DNA of 10,755 nt, taken from positions 3,878-14,632 of the forward strand of contig DUGU01000310.1 in NCBI GenBank assembly GCA_013331215.1, in the 5' to 3' direction. The stretch is from Methanoregulaceae archaeon. GTDB lineage: Archaea; Halobacteriota; Methanomicrobia; Methanomicrobiales; Methanospirillaceae. Positions 6,164 to 10,755 of this stretch are shown piece after piece. The position numbers were made by a program, and so were the translations under genes. The notes under the pieces are model-generated. The model was given only the letters and a program-made list of their open reading frames with translations. It was not told the DNA's origin and made no database searches. The stretch's first letter is position 1; each line of letters begins with the position of its first letter.

Positions 6164-6870
6164 TGGCGATCGAGAGAAAGTTCGTCGCGGACGGCGTCCG
6201 AAAGGTGCGCGTCCAGAAGTACTTCCTCAAGGAGCTCAAGCGCGCCGGGTACGGTGGCATGGACATCGCCCGCACGCCGCTCGGCACGCAGGTGACGATC
6301 TACGCCGAGAAGCCCGGCATCGTGATCGGCAAGGGCGGCAAGGTCGTGCGGCAGCTGACCGCCGACCTCGCCCAGGACTACGGGATCGAGTCCCCGCAGA
6401 TCGAGGTCCAGCAGGTCGGCAACCCGAACTTCAACGCCCAGATCATGGCCGAGCGACTCGCCAACGCGCTCGAGCGCGGCTGGTACTTCCGCAAAGCCGG
6501 GTCGAACGTGATCCGGCGGGTGATGGAGTCCGGCGCCCTCGGGTGCGAAGTCGTCCTCTCGGGCAAGCTGACGGGGGCCCGCTCACGGGTCCAGAAGTTC
6601 ACCGAGGGCTACATCAAGCACTCGGGAGAGCCCTCGATCACGATGGTCGAGAAGGGCTATGCGGTCGCGATCAAGAAGCTCGGGACCATCGGTGTCCAGG
6701 TCAAACTCATCCTGCCCGAGACGAAGCTCCCGGACAAGTTCGAGATCCTGGACGTCCCGCCCCGGCAGCGCCCGGTCGAGGAGCTCGTCGAGGAGGACCT
6801 CGGCGCGACGATCGACGCCGAGCTCGCCGCGACGCCCGACGAGGAGTACGTCGCCGAGGAGGTGCGGTAG
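6163..6870 (+). CDS. rps3: 30S ribosomal protein S3 (uS3)
   Basis: This 235-residue uS3 sits in the 30S head at the mRNA entry tunnel. The type 2 KH domain holds the RNA-binding loop VIGKGG (54-59) in [20 protein letters not shown] (51-70). The C-terminal domain includes [36 protein letters not shown] and [15 protein letters not shown]. Beyond about residue 205 lies an acidic, alanine-rich tail ([20 protein letters not shown] onward), common in archaeal S3 and poorly conserved. GGAGGT at 6148-6153, inside the end of L22, is nine bases from the ATG. The stop directly abuts the L29 start. Confidence 0.98.
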   Translation: MAIERKFVADGVRKVRVQKYFLKELKRAGYGGMDIARTPLGTQVTIYAEKPGIVIGKGGKVVRQLTADLAQDYGIESPQIEVQQVGNPNFNAQIMAERLANALERGWYFRKAGSNVIRRVMESGALGCEVVLSGKLTGARSRVQKFTEGYIKHSGEPSITMVEKGYAVAIKKLGTIGVQVKLILPETKLPDKFEILDVPPRQRPVEELVEEDLGATIDAELAATPDEEYVAEEVR

Positions 6871-7074
6871 ATGGCCATCTTCCGCTCCGGCGAGGTGGCG
6901 CAGCTCTCCGACGTGGAGATCGGCGAGCAACTGGACAAGCTCCGGTTCGAACTGGTCCGGCACAACGGTAAGGTCGCCGCCGGTGGCGCGACCGAAAACC
7001 CGGGCCAGATCCGGGAGCTCAGGCGAACCATCGCCCGCCTTCTGACCGAACAGACGCGGAGGAAGGCGGCGTGA
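6871..7074 (+). CDS. rpl29: 50S ribosomal protein L29 (uL29)
   Basis: This is a 67-residue, mostly helical protein of the tunnel-exit rim next to uL23. The helix AQLSDVEIGEQLDKLRFELV (10-29) includes the family LDKLRFEL segment. A short glycine-rich turn follows, and the second helix GQIRELRRTIARLLTEQ (45-61) has the conserved IRxLRRxIARLLT pattern. GGAGGTG at 6858-6864, within the S3 coding end, precedes the ATG, and there is no intergenic base. The stop TGA overlaps the GTG start of the next gene. Many euryarchaeal clusters place aIF1 (SUI1) after L29; here it is absent. Confidence 0.97.
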   Translation: MAIFRSGEVAQLSDVEIGEQLDKLRFELVRHNGKVAAGGATENPGQIRELRRTIARLLTEQTRRKAA

Positions 7075-7340
7075 TCGCGCCCCGGAACGTGCTCCGGCAC
7101 GAATGGATCGGCCGGCACGTCCGGGTGGCGCGAGCAACAAACCCGTCGCTTGAAGGAGTCGAGGGGCTCTGCGTCGACGAGACGCGGCAGACCCTCCGGA
7201 TCGCGACCGCGCGCGGTATCAAAACCGTGCCCAAGGCGGTCGCCGCGTTCCGGCTCCTGCTTCCCGACGGGACTGCGGTGGAGGTGAACGGCAGGGCACT
7301 CATCGGAGCGCCCGAACGCCGTCTCGCCGTCCGCAGATAA
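7071..7340 (+). CDS. rnp1: RNase P protein component 1 (Rpp29/Pop4 homologue)
   Basis: This 89-residue protein is the archaeal Rpp29 subunit, which binds the specificity domain of RNase P RNA with Rpp21 and aids 5' maturation of pre-tRNAs. It has the short Sm-like beta-barrel length of the family. The core reads SLEGVEGLCVDETRQTLRI (25-43), then GIKTVPKAVAAFRLLLPDG (49-67), matching the Rpp29 pattern of a glycine-rich turn, a DET-x-x-TL strand and a VPK strand. It starts with GTG, overlapping the L29 stop (GTGA); GGAGG at 7058-7062 lies eight bases before it. Its place between L29 and S17 is the standard archaeal one and couples tRNA processing to ribosome production. Confidence 0.95.
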   Translation: MIAPRNVLRHEWIGRHVRVARATNPSLEGVEGLCVDETRQTLRIATARGIKTVPKAVAAFRLLLPDGTAVEVNGRALIGAPERRLAVRR

Positions 7341-7352
7341 CGAGGATACCAT

Positions 7353-7679
7353 ATGGCACGAGATATTGGATTGAACGTCGGGGCCCCCGAGACGGAGTGC
7401 ACCGACGTGAACTGTCCGTTTCACGGCACCCTGCCGGTGCGCGGCCAGGTGATCACCGGCAAGGTCGTGAGCGATAAGATGACCGGCACGATCGTGGTAG
7501 GACGCGATTTCCTCCACTACGTGCGGAAGTACAAGCGCTACGAGAAGCGCTCGAGCAAGCTCCACGCCCACAACCCGCCCTGCGTCTCGGCAAAGGTCGG
7601 GGACACGGTCAGGATCGCCGAGTGCAGGCCGCTCTCGAAGGCGACGAGCTTCGTCGTGGTCGAGGTGACCAAGGAATGA
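7353..7679 (+). CDS. rps17: 30S ribosomal protein S17 (uS17)
   Basis: This 108-residue protein has the archaeal layout: an N-terminal extension with [10 protein letters not shown] (16-25), then an OB-fold core. The core contains [20 protein letters not shown] (27-46), [20 protein letters not shown] (55-74) and [20 protein letters not shown] (78-97). It binds 16S rRNA helices of the 30S body early in assembly. C16, C21 and H24 resemble a metal-site pattern that recurs in archaeal members, but I cannot say a metal is bound. A 12-base gap with GAGGAT at 7342-7347 precedes the ATG. The stop overlaps the L14 start as ATGA. Confidence 0.97.
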   Translation: MARDIGLNVGAPETECTDVNCPFHGTLPVRGQVITGKVVSDKMTGTIVVGRDFLHYVRKYKRYEKRSSKLHAHNPPCVSAKVGDTVRIAECRPLSKATSFVVVEVTKE

Positions 7680-8074
7680 AGGCAAAATCGTCGACCACGC
7701 CACGGGCGCTCGCAACGGGCTCCCGCATGGCCTGCGTCGACAATACCGGCGCCCGGATGGTCCAGATCGTCTCGGTCGACCGGTACCACGGCGTCCGGCG
7801 CCGCCAGCCGAAGCTCGGCCTCGGCGATCTCGCGACCGTCTCGGTCAAGAAGGGAACGCCCGACATGCGGCGCAAGCTCGAGAAGGCCGTCGTGATCCGG
7901 CAGAAGAAGGAGATCCGGCGGCCGAGCGGCCTCCGCGTCTCGTTCGAGGACAACGCGATGGTGCTCGTCAACGAGCGCAACGAGCCGAAGGGCACGGAGA
8001 TCAAGGGCCCGGTGGCCCGCGAGGTCGCCGAGCGCTTCCCCAAGCTCGGCTCGATGGCCACCCTGATCGTCTGA
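7676..8074 (+). CDS. rpl14: 50S ribosomal protein L14 (uL14)
   Basis: This 132-residue protein is exactly the length usual for archaeal uL14, a small beta-barrel protein on the subunit interface (bridge B8 region) and a binding site for anti-association factors such as aIF6. Landmarks are [15 protein letters not shown] (20-34), [18 protein letters not shown] (50-67), [20 protein letters not shown] (72-91) and the C-terminal [20 protein letters not shown] (106-125). The open frame continues back to 7622 inside S17, but the family N-terminus and GAGGTGA at 7662-7668 point to the ATG at 7676, which overlaps the S17 stop. Confidence 0.97.
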   Translation: MKAKSSTTPRALATGSRMACVDNTGARMVQIVSVDRYHGVRRRQPKLGLGDLATVSVKKGTPDMRRKLEKAVVIRQKKEIRRPSGLRVSFEDNAMVLVNERNEPKGTEIKGPVAREVAERFPKLGSMATLIV

Positions 8075-8084
8075 GGAGCAGGAC

Positions 8085-8456
8085 ATGGTACTCTCAACAA
8101 GCATCCAGCCCAGAAAGCAGCGGAAGGCGCGCTACAACGCGCCGCTCCACCTGCGGACCAAGCTCCTCGGCGCGCCGCTCTCGCCCGACCTGCGTGCGAA
8201 GTACGCGGGCCGCCGAACGGTCCGTGTCGTGACCGGAGACACGGTCCGGGTCATGCGCGGCGACTTCGTCGGCGACGAGGGCCTCGTGGACATGGTCGAC
8301 GTCAAGAACGCGAAGATCGTGGTCCACGGCGTCGCGATCACCAAGGCCGACGGCACCGAGAAACCGAGAAAGATCGACCCCTCGAACGTGATGGTCACAA
8401 AACTGAATCTGAAAGACCCGAAGCGAACCGAGCGGATCGCCGGAGGGAAGGCGTAA
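8085..8456 (+). CDS. rpl24: 50S ribosomal protein L24 (uL24)
   Basis: This 123-residue archaeal uL24 is one of the earliest proteins to bind 23S rRNA. The N-terminal extension SIQPRKQRKARYNAPLHLR (6-24) is the archaeal/eukaryotic hallmark. The KOW motif follows at 51-68 (GDTVRVMRGDFVGDEGLV), then VDVKNAKIVVHGV and a basic C-terminal tail with IDPSNVMVTKLNLKDPKR (97-114). GAGGA at 8073-8077, overlapping the L14 stop, sits before the ATG after a 10-base gap. Its stop shares one base with the next start (TAATG). Confidence 0.97.
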   Translation: MVLSTSIQPRKQRKARYNAPLHLRTKLLGAPLSPDLRAKYAGRRTVRVVTGDTVRVMRGDFVGDEGLVDMVDVKNAKIVVHGVAITKADGTEKPRKIDPSNVMVTKLNLKDPKRTERIAGGKA

Positions 8457-9184
8457 TGTCCGACCACCTCAAGCGCATGGTCGCGCCGTCCTCGTGGCGG
8501 CTCGCCCGCAAGGAAGAGACGTTCGTCACCAAGACCCGGGCGGGCCCGCACGACGCCGGTGCCCTGCCGATGGCGGTCTGGCTCCGGGACCGGATGAGTC
8601 TTGCCCGGAACATGAAGGAGGTCAAGCTGATCCTCTCCGACCGGGCGGTCCTCGTCAACGGCCGGCCCTGCCGCGATCCGCGCATGGGCATCGGGATCTT
8701 CGACATCATCTCGATCCAGAAGACGGACCAGCACTACCGGGTCCTGCTCGACAAGAAGGGCCGGATCGTCACGGTCCCGATCGACGCCGAGGCCGCGAAG
8801 ACGCGCCTCGCACGCGTCGCGAAGAAGACGGTCGTGACGGGCGGGAAGGTCCAGCTGAACCTCGCGCACGGCGCGAACGTCCTGGCGGCAGACCACAGCG
8901 TGAAGTCCAAGGACTCGGTCGTGCTCTCGCTCGATCATGAGAACCGCTTTGCGGTCGTGGACCACTTCCCGTTCGCGGTCGGCAACATGGCCATGGTGAT
9001 CGGCGGACGGCATGCGGGCCGTATCGGCCGCATCGCCGCGATCACGCCGATCCCGGGCGGGACCCCCAACACCGTCGCGCTCGAGGATGCGACCGACGGC
9101 TCGCCGTTCGAGACGATCGACGACTACTGCTACATGGTCGGGCGCGAGACGCCCGCGGTCTCCTCCTGGGGGATTGAGGCGTGA
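8456..9184 (+). CDS. rps4e: 30S ribosomal protein S4e (eS4)
   Basis: This 242-residue eS4 is found only in archaea and eukaryotes and sits in the 30S body near the uS4/h16 area. The N-terminus has [17 protein letters not shown] (4-20). The S4-like RNA-binding domain covers about 42-100 with [20 protein letters not shown] (57-76) and [11 protein letters not shown]. The central domain follows, and a KOW-type segment sits near 177-195 ([20 protein letters not shown]). GGAGGG at 8442-8447 lies eight bases upstream. The start overlaps the L24 stop by one base, and its own stop overlaps the GTG start of L5. Confidence 0.97.
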   Translation: MSDHLKRMVAPSSWRLARKEETFVTKTRAGPHDAGALPMAVWLRDRMSLARNMKEVKLILSDRAVLVNGRPCRDPRMGIGIFDIISIQKTDQHYRVLLDKKGRIVTVPIDAEAAKTRLARVAKKTVVTGGKVQLNLAHGANVLAADHSVKSKDSVVLSLDHENRFAVVDHFPFAVGNMAMVIGGRHAGRIGRIAAITPIPGGTPNTVALEDATDGSPFETIDDYCYMVGRETPAVSSWGIEA

Positions 9185-9696
9185 ACGCCGCGAACGTCAT
9201 GCGGCGTCCCGTGGTCGACAAGGTCGTCGTCCACATGGGTGTCGGCGAGTCCGGCGAGCGCCTCATGAACGGCGAAGAGCTGATCCGGCGGATCACGGGC
9301 CAGAGCCCGGTCCGGACGATCGCGAAGAAGACCCAGCCGGCCTTCGGGATCCGCAAGGGGGCCCCGATCGGGGCCAAGGTCACGCTCCGCGGCGACACGG
9401 CCGAGACCTTCCTCTCGACCGCGCTCGGGATCCTCGAGAAGGTCCTGTTCGAGAGCCAGTTCGACAAGAACGGCAACGTCTCGTTCGGGATCGAGGAGCA
9501 CACGGACTTTCCGGGGATGTCCTACGACCCGAAGATCGGGATCTACGGCATGGACGTCAACGTCGTCCTCGAACGGCCCGGCGTCCGGATCGCGCGGCGG
9601 CGCGAGCAGCAGAAGAAGCTGCCCGCCCACCAGCGCGTGACCAAGGAGGACGCGGTCGCGTTCATGGCCGAGGCGTACGGCGTGGAGGTGCGGTGA
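9181..9696 (+). CDS. rpl5: 50S ribosomal protein L5 (uL5)
   Basis: This 171-residue uL5 is part of the central protuberance together with 5S rRNA and uL18. Features are [18 protein letters not shown] (11-28), [20 protein letters not shown] (37-56) with the 5S-contacting loop, [15 protein letters not shown] (57-71), and the C-terminal [16 protein letters not shown]...[11 protein letters not shown] (102-130). The GTG at 9181 overlaps the S4e stop (GTGA) and gives the usual length. The ATG at 9199 is a possible alternative, beginning directly at the conserved core, but has no ribosome site of its own. The Shine-Dalgarno region here (GGGGGATTGAGG) is less regular than at neighbouring genes. Confidence 0.96.
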   Translation: MNAANVMRRPVVDKVVVHMGVGESGERLMNGEELIRRITGQSPVRTIAKKTQPAFGIRKGAPIGAKVTLRGDTAETFLSTALGILEKVLFESQFDKNGNVSFGIEEHTDFPGMSYDPKIGIYGMDVNVVLERPGVRIARRREQQKKLPAHQRVTKEDAVAFMAEAYGVEVR

Positions 9697-9851
9697 TGGC
9701 GGGAGAACAGAAGAAGCAGTACGGCAGGGGCGCACACGAGTGCCAGCTCTGCGGCCGTAAGCAGGGGCTCGTCCGGCGGTATAACATCAACTTCTGCCGG
9801 CAGTGCTTCCGCGACTGGGCCTATCGGATGGGCTTCAAGAAGATGAATTGA
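9696..9851 (+). CDS. rps14: 30S ribosomal protein S14, zinc-binding form (uS14)
   Basis: This tiny 51-residue protein lies fully on the + strand after L5. It is the zinc-ribbon form of uS14, part of the 30S head beside uS3 and uS10. Two CXXC knuckles are seen, C16/C19 (ECQLCGRK) and C34/C37 (FCRQCFRDW), with the RNA-binding [16 protein letters not shown] (27-42) between and after them and the family ending GFKKMN. GGAGGTG at 9684-9690 is five bases before the ATG, which shares its A with the L5 stop (TGATG). The only longer reading of the frame runs out of phase through S4e and L5 and is not real. Confidence 0.97.
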   Translation: MAGEQKKQYGRGAHECQLCGRKQGLVRRYNINFCRQCFRDWAYRMGFKKMN

Positions 9852-9861
9852 GGTGGAAGAG

Positions 9862-10254
9862 ATGGGACGACAGAATACAATCGCCGACGCGATGTCGACC
9901 TTGAAGAACGCGTCCGACGGCGGCAAATCAACCTGCACCGTGGAGCCCGCGTCCAAGCTGATCGGAGCCATGCTCCGGATCATGCAGGACGCCGGGTACA
10001 TCGGCTCGTTCGAGTACATCGACGACCGCCGGGGCGGGCAGTTCCAGGTCCACCTCTCGGGCGGGATCAACAAGTGCGGCGTCATCACGCCGCGGTACGC
10101 CGTCGGGCTCGACGAGCTCGAGTACTGGGAGACCCGGTACCTGCCCGCGAAGAACTTCGGCCTCCTGATCCTGACGACCTCGCAGGGCGTGCTCACTCAC
10201 GAGCAGGCCCGCGAGAAGGGGATCGGGGGCGAGCTCCTGGGGTTCGTCTACTGA
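9862..10254 (+). CDS. rps8: 30S ribosomal protein S8 (uS8)
   Basis: This 130-residue protein has the usual archaeal uS8 length. It is a key binder of 16S helix 21 in the central domain and a leader-binding autoregulator of the spc operon in bacteria. It shows [19 protein letters not shown] (1-19), [18 protein letters not shown] (38-55) and the conserved C-terminus [20 protein letters not shown] (102-121). I chose the ATG at 9862 over the in-frame GTG at 9853. The family starts at this methionine, and the GTG is itself part of the Shine-Dalgarno site GAGGTG (9850-9855). Confidence 0.97.
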   Translation: MGRQNTIADAMSTLKNASDGGKSTCTVEPASKLIGAMLRIMQDAGYIGSFEYIDDRRGGQFQVHLSGGINKCGVITPRYAVGLDELEYWETRYLPAKNFGLLILTTSQGVLTHEQAREKGIGGELLGFVY

Positions 10255-10265
10255 GGTGGCTTGAG

Positions 10266-10755
10266 ATGGCATTCGAAGCAACCGCAGAGATCCCCGACGG
10301 CGTGACCGTCTCCATGGACGGAACGCGCGTCGTGGTGATGGGCCCGAAGGGCACGCTCGCGCGCGACATGCGCTTCCCGGGGATCGCGATCGAGATCGGC
10401 GACGGCATGGTCACGGTCTCGACCGGGGTCACGAGAAAGCGCGTGGTCGCCATGGTCGGCACGCTCGCCTCGCACATTCGGAACATGTGCCGGGGCGTCA
10501 ACGAGGGGTACGAGTACCGGATGAAAGTGGTCTTCTCCCACTTCCCGATCCAGCTCAAACTCCAGGGCACGACCCTCGTGATCGACAACTTCCTCGGGGA
10601 GAAGCAGTCCCGCTACGCCCGGATCGAATCGGGCGTGGAGGCCCTGGTCGGCAACGACGCTGTGACGCTCTCGGGGATCGACAAGGAGAAGGTCGGCCAG
10701 ACGGCCGCCGAGATCCGGAGCATGCGCCCCCCCGAGCCGTACAAGGGCAAGGGTA
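10266..10755 (+). CDS. rpl6: 50S ribosomal protein L6 (uL6), 3' end cut off
   Basis: 163 complete codons are present before the window ends; archaeal uL6 usually has about 175-185 residues, so only the tail is missing. uL6 stabilises the base of the GTPase-associated stalk near the sarcin-ricin loop. Two similar alpha-beta repeats are visible: residues about 5-80, with VTVSMDGTRVVVMGPKGTLA and VVAMVGTLASHIRNMCRGVN, and about 85-163, with GEKQSRYARIESGVEALVGN. The run ends in MRPPEPYKGKG, the family's conserved C-terminal loop. GAGGTGG at 10253-10259, overlapping the S8 stop, precedes the ATG. L32e, L19e and further spc genes would be expected next. Confidence 0.96.
   Translation, partial: MAFEATAEIPDGVTVSMDGTRVVVMGPKGTLARDMRFPGIAIEIGDGMVTVSTGVTRKRVVAMVGTLASHIRNMCRGVNEGYEYRMKVVFSHFPIQLKLQGTTLVIDNFLGEKQSRYARIESGVEALVGNDAVTLSGIDKEKVGQTAAEIRSMRPPEPYKGKG

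Noticed and set aside
10724..10732. Run of seven C bases near the L6 end as a possible frameshift
   Set aside because: The frame reads through correctly into the conserved RPPEPYKGKG ending, so no error is indicated.

Overview
The window is archaeal, most likely from a GC-rich methanogen of the Methanomicrobiales (Methanoculleus/Methanofollis-like; the genus is my inference). The evidence is the archaeal S10-spc order L3-L4-L23-L2-S19-L22-S3-L29-Rpp29-S17-L14-L24-S4e-L5-S14-S8-L6, the archaeal/eukaryotic-only proteins Rpp29 (RNase P) and eS4, a zinc-ribbon type uS14, a clear BRE/TATA promoter, and strong GGAGGTGAT-like Shine-Dalgarno sites.

Layout. Bases 1-25 are the 3' end of a tRNA. A tandem-domain rhodanese-type sulfurtransferase (127-1014, +) converges on a SagB/ThcOx-type nitroreductase-fold flavoprotein (1277-2029, -), with a 262-bp gap between their stop codons. 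The interval 2030-2532 holds divergent promoters (TATA elements near 2066-2077 and 2106-2113) and then a leader of about 390 nt with no credible gene. From 2533 to the right edge, 17 genes are packed head to tail on the + strand: 16 ribosomal proteins plus the RNase P subunit Rpp29. L6 is cut by the window end. Gaps are 12 bp or less. Many junctions overlap (ATGA, GTGA, TAATG, TGATG), with the Shine-Dalgarno site of the next gene inside the 3' end of the previous one, so they form one polycistronic, translationally coupled transcription unit.

The genes work together in ribosome building: 50S proteins of the exit tunnel, peptidyl-transferase region, central protuberance and L14/L24 surface; 30S proteins of head and body; and a tRNA 5'-processing factor.

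The most unusual element is the L3 leader. Bases 2150-2335 can fold by perfect complementarity into a self-contained RNA. It is closed by an 11-bp helix (2150-2160 with 2325-2335). It contains a long rod hairpin (2163-2214), a three-way junction with no unpaired junction bases (2229-2294) and a UUCG-loop hairpin (2297-2310). A second hairpin-rich segment (2340-2503) follows before the L3 start. I recognise no known RNA family in it, and propose it as a candidate cis-regulatory or independent structured RNA.
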